Assembly: GCF_000317145.1 (NCBI RefSeq) | Contig: NC_020053.1 | Location: 82,419 to 146,418, forward strand | DNA length: 64,000 nt | From: Chamaesiphon minutus PCC 6605 | GTDB lineage: Bacteria > Cyanobacteriota > Cyanobacteriia > Cyanobacteriales > Chamaesiphonaceae | Reading direction: 5' to 3' | Shown: positions 36,652 to 45,084 of the stretch, piece by piece | How the letters are laid out: the number at the start of each line of letters is the position of its first letter | How positions within the stretch are numbered: position 1 is the stretch's first letter | Made by a program: the position numbers and the translations under genes | Notes under the pieces: generated by a model | Database searches by the model: none | Told to the model about the DNA's origin: nothing | The model's input: only the letters and a program-made list of their open reading frames with translations

Positions 36652-36732
36652 TTAGGGCATCCATCCGAACACATGACAAACCACGAGACAGGCACCAAAC
36701 ATGATGACCATGCCGATCGTATTTTTAATAAA
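36652..36732 (-). pseudogene. 3' fragment of the 49-aa membrane protein gene
   Basis: It encodes only the last 26 residues (FIKNTIGMVIMFGACLVVC...), nearly identical to the C-terminus of the gene at 25636-25785. Homology stops at 36732, next to the ppk2 stop. The fragment came along with promoter 6. Confidence 0.8.
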
Positions 36733-36740
36733 CGCTGTCT

Positions 36741-37673
36741 TCAGCTATCGCTCTCAAGCATTGCCTTTGCTTGCAAAAGTTCCTGGTGCTTTTCTTCGCT
36801 GACCGTGGGATAGTGGAGATTGAGTTCCTTCAATTGGGCATAAATAATGCCTGCTACAGCAAGGCGAGTAAACCATTTGTGGTCGGCTGAGATGATGTGC
36901 CAAGGTGCCGCCTCGGTGCTGGTGTGATTGAACATATCTTCGTAAACAGTCATGTAGTCATCCCAAAAAGCGCGCTCCTTCGCATCATTAGTGGAAAATT
37001 TCCAGTTTTTTTCAGGGCGATCGATTCGTTCTAAAAAGCGTTTCTTTTGTTCTTCTTTGGAGACATTCAGGAAAAATTTCAGGATTACTGTGCCGTTCTT
37101 GACAAGATACTTCTCGAAGTGATTGATCTCCTCAAACCGCTGCTGCCACAGGTGTTTGTCGATGAGGCTAGGCGGCAGGTGCCGTTGCTCGATAATTTCT
37201 GGATGGACTCGGGTGATTAAGATTTCCTCGTAATAAGAGCGATTAAAAATGCCAATTTTTCCGCGTTCTGGTAGTGCTTTGGAACATCGCCAGAGATAGT
37301 CGTGATTCAACTCTTCTGTGGACGGAGCTTTTAAGCTATGCACTTGACATCCCTGGGGATTGATACCGGACATTACATGCTTGATAGTGCTATCTTTACC
37401 CGCCGCATCCATCGCTTGAAAAATAATCAGCAACGAGTAAGTATTTTGGGCATACAGCAGATCTTGGTAATGTGCTAAAGCCTCAATGACTTCCTGTAAG
37501 TCACTTTCAGAGTCTGACTTCTTCAGATAATGGGCTTTGTAATCTGGGTCATAGTCTTTGGCAAGGGAAATTTTCTGCCCTGGCGGAACCATAAAGGAAC
37601 GCATAAATTCGGTATGACTTTTGGTGTCAAATAGTTTCAATGCCGAATCAGGGTTGCTGTGATGTTTTGTCAT
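36741..37673 (-). CDS. ppk2: Polyphosphate kinase 2 family phosphotransferase
   Basis: 310 residues. Walker A-like AMDAAGKDST (87-96), the lid/Walker B segment FNRSYYEE (143-150) and the length fit class I/III single-domain PPK2 enzymes. These use polyphosphate to phosphorylate nucleoside mono- or diphosphates, or the reverse. Likely cytosolic, remaking ATP or GTP from polyphosphate when photosynthesis or respiration fails. It stands next to phosphoketolase, aldolase and glycogen debranching genes, which fits an energy-starvation set. Confidence 0.9.
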   Translation of the reverse strand: MTKHHSNPDSALKLFDTKSHTEFMRSFMVPPGQKISLAKDYDPDYKAHYLKKSDSESDLQEVIEALAHYQDLLYAQNTYSLLIIFQAMDAAGKDSTIKHVMSGINPQGCQVHSLKAPSTEELNHDYLWRCSKALPERGKIGIFNRSYYEEILITRVHPEIIEQRHLPPSLIDKHLWQQRFEEINHFEKYLVKNGTVILKFFLNVSKEEQKKRFLERIDRPEKNWKFSTNDAKERAFWDDYMTVYEDMFNHTSTEAAPWHIISADHKWFTRLAVAGIIYAQLKELNLHYPTVSEEKHQELLQAKAMLESDS

Positions 37674-37735
37674 ACTTTTAAATCTCCTGTCAATATAATG
37701 TGTTGAGATCTGCGAACTGACAGAATTAACAATTG

Positions 37736-37945
37736 CTACTTTTGAGGTTGGGAAGAATTAATTGGTGAACTGACTGGTTGAGGACGAGAACGACCCCACC
37801 ACCAACCTAAACCTCCTCCTGCAAATAAGGAAAAAGCAAACACCGCAAGACAACAAGCTACCATCATGCCCATCATCATATTCATCCCAGACATCCCAGA
37901 TGTTTGCGGACGATTTTCCAATTCTCCTTGCTCTTTCTTATTCAT
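37736..37945 (-). CDS. Small Met-rich single-span membrane protein
   Basis: 69 residues: a polar N-terminus, a Met-rich start of the helix (GMSGMNMMMGMMVACC), a hydrophobic span ending FAGGGLGWWWG, then a short basic/Pro-rich tail. The Met and paired Cys could bind Cu(I), but no family is recognised. It lies 62 bp upstream of ppk2 on the same strand. Confidence 0.6.
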   Translation of the reverse strand: MNKKEQGELENRPQTSGMSGMNMMMGMMVACCLAVFAFSLFAGGGLGWWWGRSRPQPVSSPINSSQPQK

Positions 37946-38050
37946 TTTTTAATTCTCCGTATTTATTTGGTTGATTTGATATGTGGGGTAACGATCGAGA
38001 TAACTACTCCTGGCAATCGAGCAGATTTTTATACATTATAAATTCTGATT

Positions 38051-38503
38051 TTAAATGCCAAATTCTTGCTTGAGTTGAGCCACCCAGTTTTCAATCCGTT
38101 TATCGGTCAATTCAGACTGGTTATCTTCATCCAATGCCAGACCGACAAACTTACCATCCCTGACCCCTTTAGACTCATTAAATTCGTAGCCTTCAGTAGA
38201 CCAGTAGCCGACGGTCATACCACCTCGCTCGGAAATTTTTTCCTCTAATATGCCGATCGCATCTTGAAAGCTGTCGGCATAGTTAACCTGATCTCCGAGT
38301 CCAAAATAGGCTACCTTTTTGCCAGTGAAATCAATGTTGTCAAGTTCCTCATAAAAGACATCCCAGTCTGCTTGTAATTCACCAACGTTCCAGGTGGGGC
38401 AGCCAATAATAATATTTTCACGATCGAAATCACTCGCTGCTGCCTTGGAAATATCTATGATTTCAACGACAGTATCCCCGCCAAACTCTGTTTGAATTGT
38501 CTC
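38051..38503 (-). pseudogene. Flavodoxin relic lacking its FMN-phosphate loop
   Basis: 150 codons match long-chain flavodoxin from about residue 20 to the end (CPTWNVGE, FGLGDQVNYADSF, GYEFNESKGVRDGKF), parallel to the intact gene at 3919. The first ~19 residues, including the GTQTGKTE loop, are missing. Upstream the sequence switches to the leader and first codons of the split-barrel gene, out of frame. The product cannot bind FMN normally, so this is a relic made by recombination. Confidence 0.88.
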
Positions 38504-38507
38504 TGAG

Positions 38508-38560
38508 ATCGATATTTAGCATCATTATTCTCTCTGAAGATTCAGTTTTGGTACAGCCTC
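38508..38560 (-). pseudogene. Leader and start fragment of a split-barrel gene
   Basis: ATGCTAAATATCGAT (start at 38522) and the upstream TTCAGAGAGAATAATGATG region match the start region of the gene at 31793-32284. The fragment is joined to the flavodoxin relic. Confidence 0.7.
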
Positions 38561-39589
38561 TCAAGCTTCTATCCTTTCTATTGCGGACTTGTATTCGCCT
38601 TGACGCGCTGCCCAATTGCATTTTGCTTGATGCAGCAGAGCTTGTTGTGCCGCCAACACATTAGCTTCCTTGCCTTGCCAAAGCTCTAGAGCAGGTTGCT
38701 GGATGGCACGTCCAAAGGAAAACGACAAAGCCCAAGGCAATCGTGACTTGAATCGGAGATTCATGGCGTTCAAACGAGCCGAAGCGAGTTCGCCAGATTG
38801 ACCGCCCGACAAGAATGCAATCCCCGAAACAGCCGCAGGGACAGATCGCAAAAGACAGTTAACCGTAGCATCAGCCACCTCATCCAATGATGCTTGCTTA
38901 GAACAAGTTAATCCCGAAAGCACCATGTTGGGCTTCAGAATCATGCCCTCCAACATTACCCGTTGTGTGTAGAGTTGGTTAAAAACGGTTCGCAGAATTT
39001 CCTCAGTGACTTCGACACAACGCTCTAAAGTATTCTCACCGTCCATCAGCAATTCTGGCTCGACAATGGGAACCAGTCCGACCTCTTGGCACAATGCAGC
39101 ATAGCGAGCTAGTGAATGGGCATTGGCTTCGATACAACCTCGACTGGGAATGCGATCGCCTAAGACAATTACTGCACGCCACTTCGCAAAACGAGCACCC
39201 ATTTGCAAATATTCCTTGAGGCGATCGCGCAATCCGTCCAGACCTTCGGTAATCTTCTCTCCAGAATGACCTGCCATGTCCGTGGCTCCGATGTCAACTT
39301 TGATTCCAGGAATAATTCCCGCGTCAATAATGACTTGAATAAAGGAAGTGCCGTCTTGCTTTTGCTGGCGGATTGTCTCATCGTAGAGAATCACGCCACT
39401 AATATACTCACCAAGACTGGGAGTAGTAATAATCAATTCCCGATAGGCGCGGCGAAAATCTATCGTCTGGGGAATGTCTAGCTTCGCGAATCGTTTGTTG
39501 CAGGTTGGATTACTTTCATCCATCGCCAGCAGACCTTTGGAGTCAGCAACCATCTTCCTTGCCGTGTCTATCAGCTCATCTACATTCAT
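38561..39589 (-). CDS. fda: Class I fructose-bisphosphate aldolase
   Basis: 342 residues. Schiff-base Lys219 lies in GMILKPNMV; Lys136 in FAKWRAV, Glu177 in VEPELL and Asp24 in AMDES are further active-site residues. It interconverts fructose 1,6-bisphosphate with two triose phosphates, without a metal ion; this independence could help under metal stress, an inference. The ATG overlaps the stop of the collapsed xfp reading frame (ATGA at 39586-39589), so translation may be coupled to that relic. Confidence 0.93.
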   Translation of the reverse strand: MNVDELIDTARKMVADSKGLLAMDESNPTCNKRFAKLDIPQTIDFRRAYRELIITTPSLGEYISGVILYDETIRQQKQDGTSFIQVIIDAGIIPGIKVDIGATDMAGHSGEKITEGLDGLRDRLKEYLQMGARFAKWRAVIVLGDRIPSRGCIEANAHSLARYAALCQEVGLVPIVEPELLMDGENTLERCVEVTEEILRTVFNQLYTQRVMLEGMILKPNMVLSGLTCSKQASLDEVADATVNCLLRSVPAAVSGIAFLSGGQSGELASARLNAMNLRFKSRLPWALSFSFGRAIQQPALELWQGKEANVLAAQQALLHQAKCNWAARQGEYKSAIERIEA

Positions 39590-39810
39590 TTGGGGTTACT
39601 CCACTGCCAATTCAGAATCTCAGGCATATCCTCTCCATGTTTGATAATGTAATGTCTGTGTTCGATCGGTTTGTCGCGCAGAAGCTGTTGTGCGTGAGCA
39701 CCGATCGATTGGATCTGTGGGAGTCGATCGATAACATCTTGAGCCAGATGAAAGCGATCGAGTTCCTGACTGGTTAGGGCTTTTAGCACGGTTCGAGCAG
39801 CGATTGTCAT
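39586..39810 (-). pseudogene. Collapsed phosphoketolase gene (both ends, middle lost)
   Basis: A 74-codon open frame whose first ~17 codons match the XFP N-terminus (MTIAARTVLKALTSQEL) and whose remaining codons match its C-terminus ([10 protein letters not shown]...NWQWS). About 720 internal codons are gone, in frame. It ends in an ATGA overlap with the aldolase gene. This preserves translational coupling and the trace of an old xfp-fda operon. Confidence 0.88.
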
Positions 39811-39936
39811 CGGTTTTATCCTCGTTAGTAAGAAAGTTATCGGAAGTATCGATTGCCGTCTGTCTTGTCGCGCTGTCTTGTCTCCCTGCTTTGCCCTACG
39901 CGCTGTATGCGAGCGAATCGAGATGTAACTATTGGC

Positions 39937-42036
39937 TCAAAGAATAAGCCTCGATTTAGAAATGAGAACTTGAATACTATGACTTTTAACAAGCCGGATC
40001 TGAGTTGAAATCAGCCGTTCTGTTCCAGGCTCCACAATGTCTTCTGGAGCAGGTAGAGCAGTATCGATCGCTCCATACCAGTCTCGATCGCTAATTTGTG
40101 GGATCTCGAAGTCGAGATCGATCCTGTCCATATTGAGCATGACGTGGATATCTGCATCCCCTGACACTCCCCCCAGCGTAAACGCGAGGACATGGGAAGC
40201 AGCATCTAACCAACCAGGGCTGAACAATCGACAGCCATGCCAAGCAATGTCGGCTAAACCGCGCTCATTCAGTTCGGCACTGAAGAAGCGTCCGCGCTGC
40301 AACATCGGATGCCGCTGCCGAAATGCGATCGTCTGCTGAAAGAATCGGAATAGATGATGGTTTTTCTCTAGCAGATGCCAATCGAACCAACCGATCTCAT
40401 TATCCTGACAGTAGGCATTGTTGTTCCCTTGTTGAGTGCGTCTAATTTCATCACCTGCCAGCAGCATTGGTACTCCCTGGGAAAGCAGGAGAATGGTGAT
40501 AAAATTCTCGATTTGGCGTTGACGTAACTCCTCAATCTCCCGATTGGTTGTTTCTCCTTCAATGCCACTGTTCCAACTAAAGTTCTCATTATTGCCATCT
40601 CGATTTCCTTCCCCATTCGCCTCGTTGTGCTTGGAGTTATACGAAACCAGGTCGTTGAGAGTGAAGCCATCGTGGCAGGTAATAAAATTAATGCTGTCGA
40701 TCGGTAAGTGTCCACTTGACTGGTAGAGATCGGCACTACCTGCAATGCGTGCCGCAACTGCACCGATTAGCCCTGGATCTCCTCGGACAAAACGCCGGAT
40801 GTCATCTCGGTAACGTCCGTTCCATTCCGCCCAGCGATAACCTGGAAAGTTGCCAACCTGATAGAGTCCAGCAGCATCCCATGCCTCAGCGATGATTTTG
40901 GTATCAGCTAGAGCTTCGGACAACTCAATCGACCACAATGCGGACGGGTAGAGCATCGGCACTCCATTCTCACCGCGAGATAGGATTGACCCCTCATCAA
41001 AGCGGAAGCCATCGACATGCATTTCTCTGACCCAGAACTCTAAAGATTCTAAAATCATCTTCGTCACCATCGGATGGTTGCAATTGAGGGTATTGCCGCA
41101 ACCTGAGTAGTCGGTATAATATTGCCGATCGTCAGGGTTGAGGTAGTAGTAGATGCTATTATCCAGCCCTCTGAAGCTGATGGTAGGGCCTAAATGGTTG
41201 CCCTCACCAGTGTGATTGAAGACGACATCAAGGATCGCTTCAATCCCCGCCTTGTGCAGTGCCTTTACTATGTCTCGAAATTCTCGAATATGATGACCTT
41301 CCGATGGGTGAGTGCAACACATACTCTGAGGTGCAAAGAAACCGATCGGGTTGTATCCCCAATAATTTCTCAACGGTTTGCCATCTAGAGGAGCGATTTG
41401 GAGAATTTCGGTTTCGTCAAAGTCGAAAATTGGTAATAGTTCGATCGCCGTGATTCCCAAATCTTGAAGATAGGGAATTTTCTCAATCAGTCCGGCAAAA
41501 GCTCCAGGATACTTACAGCCTGACGAAGGAGATCGGGTGAATCCGCGCAGATGCAGTTCGTAAACGATCGTCTCGTTCATCGGACGGTTGAGGGGGCGAT
41601 CTCCTTCCCAATCGTAATCGGACAGATCGATGACGACGCTACGCATTGAGGTTGCGAGATTATCCCCTGGTTCGCAGGCAGCTAGACGGTTCCAGAGGAC
41701 TTTAGTGTTTCCCTTGGCATAGGGATCGAGCAGAATTTTATCTTTGTCGAAGCGATCGCCTTTGGCATGAAGATCGTGAGAGCCATCGACACGATAGGCG
41801 TAGCCAGCCCCAGGTTTTAGCCCTTTCAGGTAGACATGCCAAAAATGGAAGGTCTTGTGAATCTTGGGATCTAACTGAATCGTCTGTTGCGGCAACCGAT
41901 CTTCATCTTTTTCAAATAACAGCAGTTCCACGGCGGTGGCGTGCTGCGAAAAAACTGAAAAGTTTACTCCATCTGCTTCTGCTACTGCACCTAAAGGATG
42001 GCTGCGTCCTGGTTCTATCGAGTATTCAAAAGTCAT
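39937..42036 (-). CDS. glgX: Glycogen debranching enzyme GlgX (isoamylase type)
   Basis: 699 residues. An N-terminal CBM48-like domain (about 1-130) precedes a GH13 barrel. Catalytic triad: Asp347 in GFRFDEG, Glu384 in AEAWDAAG and Asp456 in CHDGFTLND. It hydrolyses alpha-1,6 branches of glycogen, releasing short maltodextrins. It lies downstream of the IS-broken HFPDSW gene and upstream of the xfp relic and aldolase on the same strand, forming a glycogen-to-glycolysis set. Confidence 0.93.
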   Translation of the reverse strand: MTFEYSIEPGRSHPLGAVAEADGVNFSVFSQHATAVELLLFEKDEDRLPQQTIQLDPKIHKTFHFWHVYLKGLKPGAGYAYRVDGSHDLHAKGDRFDKDKILLDPYAKGNTKVLWNRLAACEPGDNLATSMRSVVIDLSDYDWEGDRPLNRPMNETIVYELHLRGFTRSPSSGCKYPGAFAGLIEKIPYLQDLGITAIELLPIFDFDETEILQIAPLDGKPLRNYWGYNPIGFFAPQSMCCTHPSEGHHIREFRDIVKALHKAGIEAILDVVFNHTGEGNHLGPTISFRGLDNSIYYYLNPDDRQYYTDYSGCGNTLNCNHPMVTKMILESLEFWVREMHVDGFRFDEGSILSRGENGVPMLYPSALWSIELSEALADTKIIAEAWDAAGLYQVGNFPGYRWAEWNGRYRDDIRRFVRGDPGLIGAVAARIAGSADLYQSSGHLPIDSINFITCHDGFTLNDLVSYNSKHNEANGEGNRDGNNENFSWNSGIEGETTNREIEELRQRQIENFITILLLSQGVPMLLAGDEIRRTQQGNNNAYCQDNEIGWFDWHLLEKNHHLFRFFQQTIAFRQRHPMLQRGRFFSAELNERGLADIAWHGCRLFSPGWLDAASHVLAFTLGGVSGDADIHVMLNMDRIDLDFEIPQISDRDWYGAIDTALPAPEDIVEPGTERLISTQIRLVKSHSIQVLISKSRLIL

Positions 42037-42261
42037 CGATTTACTATTAGGTAAAAGTCAGAGTTGACAATTGTTAGAGGATCGATCGAGCAGTTGAATT
42101 CCTGGATTCAATCAGCCGTTGCAATCGCAGATAAGCTTCTTCCGGCGTAAGTAGTTCGGGATTAAGATTGGGGAGATAAAACTGCCAACTGTCTGGAAAA
42201 TGATGAACGGTGAAGCTCGGAATCAGTCCTAGCTGCATTGCCTGTTTTGCTAACCCTTCTG

Positions 42262-43691
42262 GGTTCTCCAGTACCTAATGTGCTAATTAAATGAGAATCG
42301 AGGCAGTACAAGAGAAAGAAAATAAAATAAATATGTCAAAACTGCTGACGAGGAGAGGAAAAGCAAGATAATGAAGAGAGGAAGAAATAGTAAGAAGAGC
42401 GGCGGGCAGGGCAAGTGGCAACAAAAAAGGAACTCAAGCTACTAACGGAGCTATTAGGAATAGAAGGAATGCGAGTAGAGTCGCAGCGACAATATGAAGG
42501 AATAGGCATCATCTTACAGGTAGAAGCAATAAAGAAAGAAAGCAAATGCCATAGATGCGGAACGAAGAGTAGTAGCTTACATCAGAATAATAGATACATA
42601 GTAAAAGATTTGCCGTGGGGAGAGCAGCAAGTTCACCTAGAAATAAACAGAAGACAATTTAAATGTAAAAAATGTCAAAAACCATTTAGCGAACAACTAG
42701 AATTTGTTAAAGGCAGAAGAACATATACTTCAAGACTAGCTAAAAAAATCCTAGCAGAAGCACTAGAAGGAGATATTCAGAGCGTAGCTAGAACAGGAGT
42801 AATGACGACAGCAGAAATAGAGAGAATAATTGAAGACGCAGCAGCAGAGCTAAACGGAGAAAAGCCAACGGATTTAAGAAAACTGGGAATAGATGAAATA
42901 GCAATGGTAAAAGGACAAGGAAAATATTGTGCAGTATTAGTAGATATAGAGCGAGGAAAATTATTAGCAATAATCGAAAGCAGAAAGAGTGAAGAAATAG
43001 AGAAAATCCTGAAAGGATGGGGGACAGAGGTACTGGAAAGGATCGAAGAAGTCAGCATAGACTTATGGAAAGGGTATAAAAGCTTAGCGATAGAAGTGAT
43101 GCCTAATGCTCAAGTAGTAGCAGACAGATTTCATGTAACAGCGCAAATAAATAGTGAGTTAGATAAGCTGAGAAAACAAGAAAAAAGAGCGATAGAGGCT
43201 AAACTTAAATCCGCAAAGACATTAGAGCAAAAGAATGAATACACTCGGCAATTGGCAGTAATAAAATCGAGTAAATATGCGCTGCTAAAAAATGAAAAAG
43301 AGTTAAGAGAGGAGAAAGAACAAGAGAAGCTCAAGCAGGTTAGAGAAGAATTTGCCAACATTAGGGCAGCACATCTACTCAAAGAAAAATGGAGAGAGAT
43401 AATGGAAAAAACAACATCGTGGATGAGAGGACTATTGAAAATTAGACATTGGCTGGTAAGAGCCAAGCAGCATTTGCCAAATAGTTGTGGCACAATCTCG
43501 CGATGGTTAACAGAGATAGTTGCTTACTTTGATGAGCGAACTACTAGTGGTGTAGTTGAGGGAATTAATAATAAGATTAAGCTCATCAAGCGTACTGCTT
43601 ATGGCTTCACTAATTTCAACAACTTCCGAAACAGATGCTTGCTAACTTGGAGATTCAATTATTGATTTAGCACATTAGGTACTGGAGAACC
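42262..43691 (+). mobile_element. Complete ISL3-family insertion sequence
   Basis: The ends are perfect inverted repeats of about 25 bp (GGTTCTCCAGTACCTAATGT... and its complement). They are flanked by an 8-bp direct repeat CCCTTCTG at 42254-42261 and 43692-43699. Length is 1430 bp, with a single transposase gene. The intact ends, duplication and open reading frame suggest a fairly recent, possibly still active insertion. A promoter could read outward, but I cannot show this. Confidence 0.93.
42415..43665 (+). CDS. ISL3-family transposase
   Basis: 416 residues from a GTG start. An N-terminal zinc-binding motif (CHRCGTKS... CKKCQKPF, Cys pairs at about 43/46 and 82/85) and HTH region come first. 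The DDE catalytic domain follows: Asp in LGIDEIA, Asp in SIDLWKGY, and the C-terminal Glu in TSGVVEGINNKIK. The gene is A/T-rich and uses codons unlike its neighbours, as expected for a mobile gene. It moves the element at 42262-43691. Confidence 0.94.
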   Translation: MATKKELKLLTELLGIEGMRVESQRQYEGIGIILQVEAIKKESKCHRCGTKSSSLHQNNRYIVKDLPWGEQQVHLEINRRQFKCKKCQKPFSEQLEFVKGRRTYTSRLAKKILAEALEGDIQSVARTGVMTTAEIERIIEDAAAELNGEKPTDLRKLGIDEIAMVKGQGKYCAVLVDIERGKLLAIIESRKSEEIEKILKGWGTEVLERIEEVSIDLWKGYKSLAIEVMPNAQVVADRFHVTAQINSELDKLRKQEKRAIEAKLKSAKTLEQKNEYTRQLAVIKSSKYALLKNEKELREEKEQEKLKQVREEFANIRAAHLLKEKWREIMEKTTSWMRGLLKIRHWLVRAKQHLPNSCGTISRWLTEIVAYFDERTTSGVVEGINNKIKLIKRTAYGFTNFNNFRNRCLLTWRFNY

Positions 43692-43772
43692 CCCTTCTGT
43701 TTGTTCTGCCAATGTAATTTCGTCATGAAATGGCATATTTTTCATCTTGCTAGTTCTCCTGTTCAAGCTTTG

Positions 43773-43832
43773 ATTAACATGATGCCCTTGTTTGTCGAGC
43801 CAATAGGCTGTTGCCATGCCGCTGGCTCCACA
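43773..43832 (-). pseudogene. 5' fragment of an FAD oxidoreductase gene
   Basis: About 19 codons (CGASGMATAYWLDKQGHHVN) match the start of the FAD oxidoreductase at 58277 (GSGASGMATAYLLDKQGHHVT). Nothing more of the gene is visible on either side. It lies 30 bp upstream of the IS-broken gene. Confidence 0.7.
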
Positions 43833-44002
43833 TCTCTCGTTTATGAATGCGTAGTGAGTAAGGCTCATCTATTAGAACTTTGGAAGCCATCAAGTAATAC
43901 AGATTTCTAGATGACTTGCTTACAAAGTTCATATTGTCAGGAGGTTCTGAAGATTAGCTCAGTGAGGCATCCTCAAAAAGATTCCATATCAATGTTTGCT
44001 CC

Positions 44003-44275
44003 CTATGAGCAACAACCCTTTGTGGGTGGTTGATTGGATTGTCGATCGGTCATGGTTCGATCGGTCGGGGTTGCCTCATATCCAATATTCTTAATAGCTT
44101 GTTGGATAGCCGCAGAAGTAGTTTTGGTATCATCATATTCAATCATCGCTTTCCCCGTGGAAAAATCGACATGGCTACTAGCAACACCAACTAGAGCGCG
44201 GGTTGTAGATTCAATACTATTAACACAACCTCCACAACTCATTCCTTTTACATTAAATACAACTTTATTATTCAT
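44003..44275 (-). CDS. copZ: CopZ-like HMA metal chaperone with Cys tail
   Basis: 90 residues. An HMA domain with metal site GMSCGGC (Cys14, Cys17) and a complete ferredoxin-like fold (to about residue 70) is followed by a polar linker and an unusual C-terminal GCCS. It probably carries Cu(I) in the cytosol to the CopB or CopA pump. Last gene of the CopB-led minus-strand set. The extra Cys pair at the tail is absent from the CopZ at 56391. Confidence 0.88.
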   Translation of the reverse strand: MNNKVVFNVKGMSCGGCVNSIESTTRALVGVASSHVDFSTGKAMIEYDDTKTTSAAIQQAIKNIGYEATPTDRTMTDRQSNQPPTKGCCS

Positions 44276-44382
44276 TAGATTAGATCCTCTATTAATTTGA
44301 AACTAAATGTTGCTCTTAAAACAATTAAAAATGAATGCTCAGTGATTTATCAGAGGGAAAAAGCACCGAACCATATCCTGCC

Positions 44383-44727
44383 TTAAGCATCAGCCATAAC
44401 AACACCAGCAATCTGGCGATAGACTTCAGCCGCACTGCGACAAGCTTGAGCACACTTTTGACAGTGATCCATATCGTGGCTGTCGCATTCGCTGGCACAA
44501 GTTTCACAAATCTCGGCGCAGGCCTTAGCTAAGGGAGCAATAAAGTAAGATCCTCGCACCATAAAGGTCGCTAACATCCGGCAGCTATCGGCGGTATCTA
44601 GGCACATACGAGCACATTTCACCATTTCGGGCTGACCTATACAGGCTTCAGCACAATGCTCACATTCCACTGCACAGGCCATAGCTTTATCGAAGCTCGA
44701 TTGATATTTCTCGTGATTTAGAAGCAT
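44383..44727 (-). CDS. Divergent DUF326 four-helix copper-binding protein
   Basis: 114 residues from ATG 44727 (MLLNHEKYQSS), the start that best fits family length; longer in-frame starts at 44736 and 44790 exist. Cys-rich helices (CAVECEHCAEAC, CAEICETCASECDSHD, CQKCAQAC) match DUF326, but it has fewer Cys than the copies at 2064 and 51028. Likely copper storage or buffering. Part of the CopB cassette. Confidence 0.82.
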   Translation of the reverse strand: MLLNHEKYQSSFDKAMACAVECEHCAEACIGQPEMVKCARMCLDTADSCRMLATFMVRGSYFIAPLAKACAEICETCASECDSHDMDHCQKCAQACRSAAEVYRQIAGVVMADA

Positions 44728-45084
44728 ATATGTCATCCAATTAGAATAGTAAAACGCTGATTCAAACCTGAACTGAAACGGTGATTTCATTTACCGCTTC
44801 ATTATTCAATTTACTTATTTCATGAGTTATTTCATATATAAATTGAATGAATTAATTGACTTAGTTGCAAATCGTAAAATATCATATTTTAACCTTAGCT
44901 AGGTAATTTAGTAATCGAACAGAAGTGAATTGAAGGGTGAGAGAATGCGAATTTCGCACATCACAGGCTGCCTCTAAATTGTTCGTTTCTGTCTCCTTTT
45001 CTCCTCGTTTTTCGACCGCCATTGGTGTTAGTGAAACCTCTGCCTACGCAGATGGCGGCACGCAAGCTGCGATAATACTTTTTG

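Larger units (their letters stand above)
42074..43745 (-). pseudogene. HFPDSW-family gene disrupted by an ISL3 element
   Basis: The 5' part (43692-43745; MKNMPFHDEITLAEQTEG) and the 3' part (42074-42261; HFPDSWQFY and LTPEEAYLRLQRLIES) together match the intact paralogue at 21431-21700. They are split by the 1430-bp element at 42262-43691 with an 8-bp target duplication. The gene is therefore inactive. Confidence 0.88.

Noticed and set aside
44800..44870. TTCAT repeats (ATTTCATGAGTTATTTCAT) upstream of the DUF326 gene at 44383
   Set aside because: The period is 12 rather than 11 bp, the orientation points away from the gene, and there is no -10 at the right distance, so it is not counted among the twelve sites.
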